DNA of 64,000 nucleotides from an uncultured Prevotella sp. (lineage in GTDB: Bacteria; Bacteroidota; Bacteroidia; Bacteroidales; Bacteroidaceae): assembly GCA_905233425.1 (NCBI GenBank), contig CAJOEC010000011.1, positions 1 through 64,000 of the forward strand, in the 5' to 3' direction. Below, one piece after another: positions 1 to 10,100 of the stretch. The number at the start of each line of letters is the position of its first letter. Position 1 is the stretch's first letter. The notes beneath the pieces are model-generated. The model did no database searches, had not been told where the DNA came from, and was given only the letters and a program-made list of their open reading frames with translations. Both the position numbers and the translations under genes were made by a program.

Positions 1-1
1 T

Positions 2-718
2 TTCGGAATGTCATCGGCTGTCTACGACCGTAAGTTTGAGCCTGCCGTTAGCTTCGATCAGAAAAGCGACGAGGGCGACTTTACCTATCAGCCAAGAGGT
101 TATACCCTTGCTGTACCTTATAAGCCCAGTCTGCGGACTGGGCAGGGTGCCAAACTTTATAGATTCGAAAAGGCCGTCATAGAAGACGGCGTCACTACCG
201 TCGAATTCGTAGAAGCTCCTAAATCTGACAATTATTATACGACCCATGCCCGTCATCCTTACTTCTTGGTTGTAGAAAACGGTGATCCCTTCGAATTGGC
301 GTCTGCTGGAGAAAGCACGATTCAGATAGGGGGTGGAGGCTCCCAGACCGAAAACGGTGGCTACGCCTTCGCAAGCACTATGACTCGTATCGACAATACA
401 GACCTCTACGATGCCAACCAGCCGAAATATATCCTACAGAGTGACGGCAACTGGCATAAAGTGCCGCAGAATGAGCCGAAGGCCTTCGTACCACCTTTCC
501 GCGCTTACTTCAAGGCCAGCCAGACACAGACACAGACTAATTTTGCACGCGCGCTGGTCACCTCTTTCGGCGATGTAGAAACGGGTATCGCTCCCGTCGT
601 CCGCACCATCGACCACGATGGCACCAAGCACTACTATAACCTCAGCGGCCGCCGTCTCAACGGTAAGCCTAAGAGCGGTATCTATATCTTCAACGGCAAA
701 AAGTATATTAATAAATAA
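2..718 (+). CDS. C-terminal part of a large surface/secreted protein (5' truncated by window edge)
   Basis: Frame is open to the window edge; C-terminus YYNLSGRRLNGKPKSGIYIFNGKKYINK is the GIYI-NGKK tail common in Bacteroidales surface proteins. Confidence 0.7.
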   Translation, partial: FGMSSAVYDRKFEPAVSFDQKSDEGDFTYQPRGYTLAVPYKPSLRTGQGAKLYRFEKAVIEDGVTTVEFVEAPKSDNYYTTHARHPYFLVVENGDPFELASAGESTIQIGGGGSQTENGGYAFASTMTRIDNTDLYDANQPKYILQSDGNWHKVPQNEPKAFVPPFRAYFKASQTQTQTNFARALVTSFGDVETGIAPVVRTIDHDGTKHYYNLSGRRLNGKPKSGIYIFNGKKYINK

Positions 719-736
719 AGTAAAGGAGAGAAGACA

Positions 737-880
737 ATGAAAAAGAAATATATGAAGCCCACAATGCGCGAGTTCAGGATTCAGCACCACCGCATCATCT
801 GCGCCAGCCCCCCCGAAAGACAAAATAATCGTTTCGTAGATGACCCAGACTGGAAGTGGGACGAAGGTGGCGGACAATAA
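737..880 (+). CDS. Small ORF, 47 aa (MKKKYMKPTMREFRIQHHRIICASPPERQNNRFVDDPDWKWDEGGGQ)
   Basis: ATG after an AAAGGAGAG purine-rich stretch (722-730); MKKxYxKPxxxxxxI...xCASP pattern resembles short Bacteroidales peptides; below the ORF-track cutoff. Confidence 0.6.
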   Translation: MKKKYMKPTMREFRIQHHRIICASPPERQNNRFVDDPDWKWDEGGGQ

Positions 881-1056
881 CCCGCAGGGATAACTGTGTC
901 CAAACGTGTCAAATCGTCAAAAACAACATGTCAATGAGTGGATAAACGAACACTATCGCGAGCCGTAGCCCTCTTCTGAGGGTTCCACTCAAATTTGTGA
1001 ATTAATAGAAGTGCCCAATAATTGTTCTAATATCTTCAAATAAACCATCGTTTTTC

Positions 1057-1088
1057 TTTGGCCAAGTCGGAAATAATTGCTATCTTTG
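1057..1088 (+). promoter_or_regulatory. Bacteroidetes sigma-ABfr-type promoter (-33 TTTG, -7 TATCTTTG)
   Basis: TTTG 1057-1060, 20-nt gap, TATCTTTG 1081-1088, about 40 nt before ATG 1128. Confidence 0.7.
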
Positions 1089-1127
1089 CCCCCCGAATTG
1101 ACACTTATTAATCACTAATTATCAACA

Positions 1128-2822
1128 ATGACTATGAAGAAAGTACTATCCTTTATCATTCTGATGCTCCTGCCGATGATGGCGGGCGCGTATGATGCCA
1201 AGGTTGGCGGCATCTACTACGTTTTCAACCAAGAGAACAAAACAGCAACTGTGACATACAGAGATAGTACGTCGGTTTATAATGGTGTGATCTATTCTCC
1301 CCAATATTCATCTGACTATGAAGGCGATGTTGTAATCCCTGATGCTGTGACATGGGAAGGCGTAAGCTACAAAGTCAAATCGATAGGCAATGGAGCCTTT
1401 CGCGGATGCCCGAATCTGACGAGCATATCCATCCCCCCATCGATAACCAGCATTGGCTATGCCTTCGACGGACTTTCCGCTGTGCATATCTCCGACCTTG
1501 CAGCCTGGTGTGCAATGGACTTTACCATAGGCTATGGCTCAAGGTGGACTCCTACCATGTCGAACAATCCATTGTATTACACTCATAGCCTGTACATGAA
1601 TGGCGAAGAGGTAACCGACCTGGTCATTCCCGAAGGTGTGACCAAAATAGGGAATCTTGCCTTTCAGGATTGTTTTTCACTGACCAGCGTCACCATCCCC
1701 TCTTCCGTCACCAGCATTGGCTCTGGTGCTTTCAATGGCTGTAGCCAGCTGTCTGCCGTACACATCTCTGACTTGGCAGCCTGGTGTGCCATCAACTTTG
1801 ACGTTAAAAATTATGCGATATGGTATGGCTCAGGCACTTTTTGGGCTTTCTACACAAGCAATCCACTTTACTATGCCGGGCATCTTTATTTGGATGGTAA
1901 GGAGATTACCGACCTGGTCATCCCCGAAGGAGTGACCAGCATCGGACAAAACACCTTCTGCCATTGGCCTGCTCTGACCAGCGTCACCATACCCTCTTCA
2001 ATAGCCAGTATAGGCCTTGGCGCCTTCGAAGAATGCCGCCAGCTCAACGCTGTTCATATTTCCGACGTTGGTGCCTGGTGCTCTATTGAGTTTGACGTAC
2101 AGCACGCCAACGATGGAATAGCTGGTGACACAGTTCATACGAACAATCCGCTATATTCTGCCGGGCATCTTTACATGGACGGCAAAGAAATCACCGACCT
2201 GGTAATTCCTGAGGGCGTAAAGGACTTGGGCGACTGGACATTTGTAAACTTGAAGAACGCGCTGGCATCTGTCACGTTCCCCAGCACCTTGGAAAGTGTT
2301 GCAAACAATTCCTTCAAGGATATAACCTCTCTGATGACCGTGCGGTCATATATCAAGTCTCCTTTCCATGTAGACTGTTTTAGCGATAATACTTACAGGA
2401 ATGGGACACTTTACATTCCCACAGGCACGAAAGACCTGTATTCACGTTTCGACGGATGGCGCAGTTTCCTGAAGATTGAGGAGATGGAGTTAGACCCTAC
2501 CCCCAACGGCGAGTGTGCCACACCAACCATCATCGTTATGAACAACAGGTTCAAGTTCCAGTGTGCCACCCCTGGTGCCACCTTCACCAGCACTCTGACC
2601 ACCGCCGAGGAACAGTTCACAGGCGATGAGGTGGTGATGAACAGCGACACCACAACCTATATCCTCACCGTATATGCAACAGCCCCAGGCTATTCCCAAT
2701 CCCAGCCCGCCAAATACATGTTCACCGTAAACAAAACCGACGTGAACAATGACGGCGCCATCGACGTGGCCGACATCGCCACTATTATCAACAAAATGGC
2801 TTCAGGGGCGAGGATACAGTAA
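1128..2822 (+). CDS. BspA-like leucine-rich repeat (LRR_5) surface protein with C-terminal dockerin-like half repeat
   Basis: Repeated LVIPEGVTSIGxxxFxxxxxLTSVTIPSSVTSIG units; C-term DVNNDGAIDVADIATIINKMA. Confidence 0.9.
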   Translation: MTMKKVLSFIILMLLPMMAGAYDAKVGGIYYVFNQENKTATVTYRDSTSVYNGVIYSPQYSSDYEGDVVIPDAVTWEGVSYKVKSIGNGAFRGCPNLTSISIPPSITSIGYAFDGLSAVHISDLAAWCAMDFTIGYGSRWTPTMSNNPLYYTHSLYMNGEEVTDLVIPEGVTKIGNLAFQDCFSLTSVTIPSSVTSIGSGAFNGCSQLSAVHISDLAAWCAINFDVKNYAIWYGSGTFWAFYTSNPLYYAGHLYLDGKEITDLVIPEGVTSIGQNTFCHWPALTSVTIPSSIASIGLGAFEECRQLNAVHISDVGAWCSIEFDVQHANDGIAGDTVHTNNPLYSAGHLYMDGKEITDLVIPEGVKDLGDWTFVNLKNALASVTFPSTLESVANNSFKDITSLMTVRSYIKSPFHVDCFSDNTYRNGTLYIPTGTKDLYSRFDGWRSFLKIEEMELDPTPNGECATPTIIVMNNRFKFQCATPGATFTSTLTTAEEQFTGDEVVMNSDTTTYILTVYATAPGYSQSQPAKYMFTVNKTDVNNDGAIDVADIATIINKMASGARIQ

Positions 2823-2860
2823 GGTACGGTACATGCAAAAAAATACCTAATTGTGGTTAT

Positions 2861-2891
2861 TGCACAGGTCGGAAATAATGACTACCTTTGC
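2861..2891 (+). promoter_or_regulatory. Bacteroidetes-type promoter (-33 TTGC, -7 TACCTTTG)
   Basis: TTGC 2861-2864, 19-nt gap, TACCTTTG 2884-2891, upstream of CDS 2961. Confidence 0.6.
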
Positions 2892-2960
2892 ACCCGATAA
2901 TCATTTATTGGTATAATGTAGGGGCGGGCCACGTGCCAGCCCGATAAAAACGGAAGGACG

Positions 2961-3953
2961 ATGAAGAACCAGAAGACATACGAGGCCGACGACAAGATGA
3001 TCTCGCTCATCCGCGACAACTACGACCTGCTGCAGATGCTTGGCAGCTTTGGCATCAGTCTCGGCTTTGGCGACAAGACGGTCAAGGAAACGTGCGAGGA
3101 CAACGGTGTGGACACTTACACCTTCCTTGCGGTGGTCAACTACACGATAAACGGCTATGGCGAGTTCGAGGCCGATGGGCAGCTTTCAGTCCCCACATTG
3201 TTACACTATTTAGAGGCCAGCCATGCCTATTTCCTTGACTTCCAGCTGCCCTATATCCGGCGTGAGCTGCAGGAGTCGCTCGACGAGAACTCACAGCTGA
3301 CAAGTCTCAACACTCAAGTCTCAAATCCCCTGGCAAAGCTCATACTGCGCTTCTACGACGAGTATGCCCACGAGATACGGCGGCACATGAAGTATGAGCA
3401 GAAGACGCTGTTCCCCTACGTGCAGTCGCTCATTGACGGACATCCTGCCAACGACTACGACGTGGACACGTTCTCGAAGCACCACGGAGCGGCCGACAAG
3501 AAGCTGCGCGAACTGAAACTGCTGGTTATCAAGTATCTGCCCCAGGACGGATTGCACAACAACCAGTTGACCGCTACCCTCCACGACATCTACGAGAACG
3601 AGGTGTGGCTGCGCCAGCACGCCATGGTGGAAGACCATATCTTTGTGCCCGCCATCCGCCGCTTGGAGCAGGTCGCCCGCCAGAGCGACGTGACTCGCAA
3701 CATCTCGGACATGGTGTTCAAGGGTGGTACACAGAACTCCGAAATGCTCTCCGACCGCGAGCGCGACGTGATTGTGTCGCTGGTGCAGGGCATGTCGAAT
3801 AAGGAGATTGCCGACCACCTCTGCATCTCGGTGAACACGGTCATCACTCACCGCCGCAACATCGCCCGCAAGCTGCAGATACACAGTCCCGCAGGCCTCA
3901 CCATCTATGCCATCATCAACAACCTTGTGGACATTTCGTCGGTAAAACTATAA
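2961..3953 (+). CDS. LuxR-type transcriptional regulator with N-terminal RIC/ScdA-like (DUF542) and hemerythrin-like domains
   Basis: N-term LGSFGISLGFGDKTVKETCEDNGVD; HxxxE motifs (RHMKYEQKTLFPY, QHAMVEDHIFVPAI); C-term LSDRERDVIVSLVQGMSNKEIADHLCISVNTVITHRRNIARKLQ is a GerE/LuxR HTH. Confidence 0.85.
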   Translation: MKNQKTYEADDKMISLIRDNYDLLQMLGSFGISLGFGDKTVKETCEDNGVDTYTFLAVVNYTINGYGEFEADGQLSVPTLLHYLEASHAYFLDFQLPYIRRELQESLDENSQLTSLNTQVSNPLAKLILRFYDEYAHEIRRHMKYEQKTLFPYVQSLIDGHPANDYDVDTFSKHHGAADKKLRELKLLVIKYLPQDGLHNNQLTATLHDIYENEVWLRQHAMVEDHIFVPAIRRLEQVARQSDVTRNISDMVFKGGTQNSEMLSDRERDVIVSLVQGMSNKEIADHLCISVNTVITHRRNIARKLQIHSPAGLTIYAIINNLVDISSVKL

Positions 3954-3989
3954 TAAACTTTACAATTACCTCCTGTTTATTAACAGTTG

Positions 3990-4026
3990 GTGCTATTTGT
4001 CCGTAAGGATAGATAGCACTTTTTTT
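3990..4026 (+). terminator. Rho-independent terminator of the LuxR-type gene
   Basis: GTGCTAT (3990-3996) / ATAGCAC (4013-4019) stem followed by a T tract (4020-4026). Confidence 0.75.
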
Positions 4027-4081
4027 ATTATTCGTAACAAATTTTATTGAAAAATGTATGGTGGTTTTAATCTTTTTTTTG

Positions 4082-4089
4082 TAATTTTG
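4082..4089 (+). promoter_or_regulatory. -7 element TAATTTTG ahead of the fasciclin/SusCD locus
   Basis: TAATTTTG followed by GC, about 67 nt before ATG 4156; -33 not convincing. Confidence 0.5.
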
Positions 4090-4155
4090 CACGCTGTTAG
4101 GCGTAATTTACGCTAATTTAATAAAAAAAGGATAATAACTATAACCAAAACCTGT

Positions 4156-7104
4156 ATGAATGACCGCTTTTTCGTGCTTGCGAGGAGGAAATGGATTTGC
4201 TTTTCCCTTGCTATGATTTGTGGGGTATTCACGGCATGTACAGACGATTACGACCTTGACGACGAGGGGAATTATCCTTCGTGGTTGGGAGGTAGCATCT
4301 ATGGAGCTTTGAAGGATCCCAGTAGCATTCAGGAGTCTGACAAAGAAATCTTGTCGGGTACTTTCACCAACTATCTTCGTCTGATAGACGACCTCGGCTA
4401 TGCAGAGACGCTGTCGAAGACTGGCTCGAAGACCGTCTTTGCGGCCAACGACGAGGCTTTTGAGCGTTTCTTTGCCAATAATCAGTGGGGGGTGAGGCGT
4501 TACGAGGACCTTACGCTTTCCATGAAGAAACAGTTGCTCAATGCCTCTATGCTCGACAATGCGCTGTTAGTGGAGATGTTGTCCAATATCTCGGGAACCT
4601 CCGAAGACCCCATCATCCATGGTATGGCATTGAAGCATGTGACAAGTGCCAGCGTGATAGACACGATCACCCACATGAAGTGGAAGGGTGACATGCCTGT
4701 GAACAATGAGTACTGGGAAAAGTTCTACGACAAGGGCTTGTATGTGGTCATGGATGCCACCCGTCCCATGATGGTTCATTTCACCGAGGAGCAGATGACC
4801 ACCAACGCCATCACGACCCGCGGCACAGACAGCGACTTTGAAGTGGTAACAGGAAACGTGTTCGACCCAGAAGAACATTCTGCCTACATCTTCAGGAACA
4901 AGATAATCAGCCCTGACATCACTTGTAAGAACGGATATATCCACCAGATGGAGGATGTGCTTGTTCCTCCTGGCAATATGGCCCAGGTCATTCGTAACAA
5001 TGGCGAGTCATCCCTTTTCAGCCGGATGCTCGACCGTTTCAGCGCTCCTTATTTTGACGCGGAAGCCTCCATCCTGACCAGGAACTACAACGACTATGTC
5101 CAGTCATTAGGCGATAACACCACCTTGCAGCATATTGACAGCATCTATCAGATGCGCTATATCAGTTCATACTCGCAAGGCAGCGACCTGATGTATGACC
5201 CAGACAACACCGTCGTCGGCTACGGTCTCGTCTATGATCCCGGATGGAATAATTACGATAATGGTTCGGGCGACAACAGCATCCGTGACATTGCCGCTAT
5301 GTTCGTGCCCACGGACGACGCCTTGGGCAATTTCTTCATCGACGGTGAGGGTAAGTTCCTTATGGAAGAATTCGGAAAGAAGGAGGGAGATGTTGTCGTC
5401 AACGACAGGCAACACCTGGCCGAGAACATTGACTCCATTCCCCTCCAGAACGTGCAGCAGCTCATCAACAACCTGATGAAGCGCTCTTTCGTCTCGACTG
5501 TGCCTTCAAAGTTCGACCACGTCATGGACGAGGCCAATGACCCCATGGGTCTGAGCCTTGATGTGCTCAACCGCACAGCCGACAATAAATATAATGTGAA
5601 GATAGCCAACAACGGTGTCATCTATATGCTCGACAAGATGTTTGCGCCTCCTTCGCTCGTCGCAGTCTCAGCGCCGGTCACCATGAAGAGCAACATGCGC
5701 ATCATGAATGTGGCCGTGAACGACGGTAAGGGCACCAAGCCGCTCGGACTCAACCTCAACTACTACGCCTACCTTCTCGCCATGAGCGCCACCTACGCTT
5801 TCTTCATCCCTACCGACGATGCTTTCGAGCGCTATTATATAGACCCCTCGTCGCTCGCCGACGATGAGCCTCGCGCCCTGAAGTTCTATTACCAGAGCAA
5901 GTCGCCTTTCGTCAACTGCTCAGCATGGAAATGTCTCAAGAACGCGCAAGGGCAATGGGAAATCGGTGACTCCATAGGAAAGATAAACGCAGCCAGCTTC
6001 CGCTCACAGTTCACCGACCTGCTCAATTATCATACCATCGTGCTCGGCGACGGAGAAAAGCTGGGAGACAACGGGAACAAATATTACAAGACAAAGCATG
6101 GCGGAGAAATCCTGTTTGAGAACGGAGTTGTAAAGAGCGGGGCGCAAATCGAAGGCTCAGTGCCAGCCTCCACCATCACCCAGACATACAACCAAAAGAA
6201 TGGCGTGGCATACGCCATCGACCATATCATACAGGCACCACAGCGCTCCGTACTATCCGTCCTTGAGCAAGACGCCGCCACCACCGCACGCTTCTCGGAG
6301 TTCCTCAAGCTCTGCAACGATTTCGACATGGACGAACTCATGGCATTTGCCAGCGACCGGCTCAGCGAGAAGAACGCTGTGACGAAGAAACAGCGCATGG
6401 CTGCCTATCATCCCTTTGCGGCCAAGAATGGCCTTACTGACAACGTCAACTATTTCAACTCATTTAATTATACCGTCTATGCCCCCGACAATGAGGCCAT
6501 GCAGAAGGCGTACGACCTCGGACTGCCAAAGTGGAGCGACATAAAGGCCATCTACGAACCTGTACGTGAGCGATTCGAACTTGAAAAGGCAGAGAATAAT
6601 ATCAGCCCGGAAATACAGCTCCTCCGTGAGAAGGCCCTGGCGATGGTGGAAGAAATCAACAGTTTCATCCGCTATCATTTCCAGGACAACTCCATCTATG
6701 CCGACAACGTCATTGAGGAGGGCGCATACGCCACGGCCTGTTCCGATACTGCCCGCATACGCCAAAAGCTGAACATAACAGGCGGCAGCGGCCGCCTCTA
6801 TGTCACGGACAACTCCGGCCAGACCATCACGATCGATACCAACAACTCTACAAGTTATGTGAATGTGATGACCCGCGACTATGAACTCAACAAGCGTTCA
6901 CATGTCATCAACAATTCCTCGTTTGCTGTCGTACATCAAATCAGCACACCGCTCAATTTCCACAAAGCCAACCCCTCTGAAAAAGCTGGGACTCGCTACG
7001 ACGCCCTTTGGACGGGCAGCAATGCCAACGCCCGAATGGCTGACTATTACAAGCGGTTCGAGAAATTCTACTATACGCGCTACGACTATGATTTTGAACA
7101 TTGA
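4156..7104 (+). CDS. Multi-FAS1 (fasciclin) domain lipoprotein
   Basis: Signal peptide with lipobox (MICGVFTAC); repeated FAS1-like blocks (TVFAANDEAFERFF, AFFIPTDDAFERYY, YTVYAPDNEAMQKAY). Confidence 0.85.
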   Translation: MNDRFFVLARRKWICFSLAMICGVFTACTDDYDLDDEGNYPSWLGGSIYGALKDPSSIQESDKEILSGTFTNYLRLIDDLGYAETLSKTGSKTVFAANDEAFERFFANNQWGVRRYEDLTLSMKKQLLNASMLDNALLVEMLSNISGTSEDPIIHGMALKHVTSASVIDTITHMKWKGDMPVNNEYWEKFYDKGLYVVMDATRPMMVHFTEEQMTTNAITTRGTDSDFEVVTGNVFDPEEHSAYIFRNKIISPDITCKNGYIHQMEDVLVPPGNMAQVIRNNGESSLFSRMLDRFSAPYFDAEASILTRNYNDYVQSLGDNTTLQHIDSIYQMRYISSYSQGSDLMYDPDNTVVGYGLVYDPGWNNYDNGSGDNSIRDIAAMFVPTDDALGNFFIDGEGKFLMEEFGKKEGDVVVNDRQHLAENIDSIPLQNVQQLINNLMKRSFVSTVPSKFDHVMDEANDPMGLSLDVLNRTADNKYNVKIANNGVIYMLDKMFAPPSLVAVSAPVTMKSNMRIMNVAVNDGKGTKPLGLNLNYYAYLLAMSATYAFFIPTDDAFERYYIDPSSLADDEPRALKFYYQSKSPFVNCSAWKCLKNAQGQWEIGDSIGKINAASFRSQFTDLLNYHTIVLGDGEKLGDNGNKYYKTKHGGEILFENGVVKSGAQIEGSVPASTITQTYNQKNGVAYAIDHIIQAPQRSVLSVLEQDAATTARFSEFLKLCNDFDMDELMAFASDRLSEKNAVTKKQRMAAYHPFAAKNGLTDNVNYFNSFNYTVYAPDNEAMQKAYDLGLPKWSDIKAIYEPVRERFELEKAENNISPEIQLLREKALAMVEEINSFIRYHFQDNSIYADNVIEEGAYATACSDTARIRQKLNITGGSGRLYVTDNSGQTITIDTNNSTSYVNVMTRDYELNKRSHVINNSSFAVVHQISTPLNFHKANPSEKAGTRYDALWTGSNANARMADYYKRFEKFYYTRYDYDFEH

Positions 7105-7120
7105 ATATTGAGTATCTATG
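7093..7120 (+). repeat. Heptanucleotide repeat ending on the SusC ATG
   Basis: TTTGAAC ATTGAAT ATTGAGT ATCTATG. Confidence 0.6.
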
Positions 7121-10100
7121 AAAAAGGAAAATAAATATCAGAGGTTCTTGAAGGTGCTGTTGTTGGTCGTAGCCACGCAGTTTTCAATCTTCAATTTTCA
7201 ATCCTCAATCTGTTTCGCACAGACCACGCGCATTTCCGGCACCGTCACCGATGCCATGGGGCCGGTCATGATGTGTAATGTCGTGGAAATCGACAACAAC
7301 AACCGTATCGTTTCCAATGCTCAGACCGACATCAACGGTAACTTCTCCATGACCATCAAGAACGCGAAGAACAAGCTCCGCATATCATACGTCGGCTATA
7401 AGACCGTCACACTTTCTATAGGCACCCGGAACAAATTCAATGTCAAGATGCAGGATGCCACACAGATAAAAGAGGTGGAAGTCGTGGCCAAGCGTAAGTT
7501 CAACCAAGGAGGACTCGCCATTCCCGAAAAAGAAGTTTCCGTGGCTGCCCAGACCTTTAACATGGCCGAAGTAGAGGGACTCGCCTTCACCTCAGCCGAC
7601 GAAGCACTGCAGGGACAAATTGCCGGACTCGACATCGTCTCCAACTCAGGTAACCTCGGCTCTGGCACAACGATGCGCCTGCGTGGTGTCACCTCCATTA
7701 ACGGAGACTCCAACCCGCTCATTGTCGTCGATGACAACATCTTCGACAACCCCGATGCCAACTTCGACTTCCAGAACGCTAACGAAGAGACCTACGCTTC
7801 GCTGCTCTCTGTCAACCCCACTGACATCGAAGACATACAAGTGCTCAAAGATGCAGCAGCAACAGCCATTTGGGGTTCACGAGGTGCCAACGGTGTCATC
7901 GCCATACGCACCAAGCGCGGTGCCCGTGGAGCCGTGCGCGTAGACTACTCACTACGACTGCAGGCCAGCTGGCAACCAAAGGGCTACAACCTCCTCAACG
8001 GTGACGACTACACTATGATGCTCAAGGAGATGTACTACAACCCCACCCAGAGTGCCAACGCAACCACCAACATCAACGAAATCAACTACAACTACCAATG
8101 GGCAGAATTCCAGAACTGGAACAACAACACTGACTGGGTCGACGAAGTGCAGCAGACAGCTTGGAGCCAGTACCACTCCCTCTCCATCACCGGCGGCGGC
8201 GAGAAAGCTAACTTCAGAGTGTCAGTAGGCTATGACCACCAGAACGGAACCATCATCAAGCAGACGCTCGACCGATTCACCACAAAACTCACGCTCGACT
8301 ACTTCGTCAGCGACCGAATCAAGTTTAGTACTACATTCCCACTCACCTACACCGCCAACAACCGAAATTTCGACGACAACATACTCGGACGGGCACAGCA
8401 GATCTCACCAAACATGAGCGTCTACCGCCAGAACGGCGACGGCACCAACACCGATGAGTTCTATGCCATGCTGCCACTCGGGGCAAGCGATGCCGCTGGC
8501 TCATCAATGCCTAACACCTCCTCACCGCAGCTGAGTGCCATACGTGACCTCGGAAACCCCGTCGCCATCGCAAACCTCGCATGGAGAAAAGAAAAGACCT
8601 ACCGTATTTCACCAGAGTTCAAACTCGACTACGACCTGCTTGGCAAGGATGACAGCCACACCCGTCTGAAATACACCGGACTCGTCTACCTCGACATCTT
8701 TTCCAAAAGCGAGCCAAAATACTGGCCAGGAGCACTCGAAACCAAAGGATGGAACGACGGCAAGTACAACCTCAGCCAAGTCTACGACTACAATTCACTT
8801 GCCGTCACAACACGACACACCCTCACTTTCACTCCGCACTTCAAAAACCAGGACTTCTACACCACCATGCTCGCACGGTGGGAACTCACGACGGGCAACG
8901 ACAACAGCCAGAACGTAGAAAACAGAAATACCCCCACAGTGCCAGGCGGTTCTGCCTCCGGGCAGGCAATCTCCCCCACAGTCGATGCCAGTATCACCTC
9001 CATGAGCTCCGGCAACGGGCAGTGGCGTTCCATGTCAATGACCTATACCGGGCACTTCTCCTACAAAGAGCGCTACATCCTCGACGCTTCACTCCGAGCT
9101 GACGGAACCACCAAGTTCGGCGATGACAAGAAGTGGGGCTACTTCCCCGGACTCTCCTTACGATGGAACATCATCGACGATCACAACTCCCTCTCCCTTG
9201 GTGAGAGCCTCAGGGGTGCCCTCTCCATGTTAGCCTTCCGTGCATCGTGGGGAATCGTAGGACGCCCCCCTGGTTCCGAATACCTCCAATATGCCATGTA
9301 TAGCACGTCAGGTGTATATGGCGGACTCGGAAACACACACAGCGTCACCTACCTCGACGGACTACAGCTCAACAAGCTCAAATGGGAACGCACATCACAG
9401 TATAACCTCGGAGCCAACCTCGGCATACTCAACGACCGCATCACAGCCAGCTTCGACTACTATTTCAAACGTACCAACGATCTGCTCATGGGAGGCGTCG
9501 CCATTCCCTCCTCAACAGGATTCTCCTCACTCTCATGGGCAAATGTGGGAGAGTTGACCAACAAAGGATGGGAACTCAACATCTATGCCAACCGGTTCAT
9601 ACGCATACGCGATTTCTCTGTCTCCGCAAACTTCAACATCTCGCAGAACTTTAACGAGATAACAGACATGGACGAAAGCGTATTGGAGAGCATCAACTCC
9701 CAATGGGACTACAGCAAAAGAGGACAGTATCTTAACCGCATACAGAAAGGCAATCCCCTCGGATCCATCTACGGTCTCCGTTATAAAGGTGTCTATCAGT
9801 ACACATACGAATACCTCACCAACATGAAGACCAGTAATGGATGGGATGGAGAAAAACTGCGCGACTATATCAACAACCAGTTCCTCGCCCAGGGAAAGAC
9901 GGCGCCAATAGCACTCGACGCAGAAGGCAAAGTCATGATGGATGCATTCGGAGATCCTATACGCTTAGTCTATAACTTCAGCGATGGCACATCATCTTAT
10001 AAATTCCAGGGCGGCGATGCCATCTATGAGGATGTCAACCACGACGGCCAGATCAACTCCCTCGACATCGTTTATCTTGGCAACTCCAACCCACATCTCA

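Noticed and set aside
965-985. CCCTC/GAGGG hairpin at 969-982 as a terminator
   Set aside because: Short stem and no T tract
2920-2945. Palindrome-like GTAGGGGCGGGCCACGTGCCAGCCG before the LuxR-type gene
   Set aside because: Arms are short and imperfect; not strong enough to call as an element
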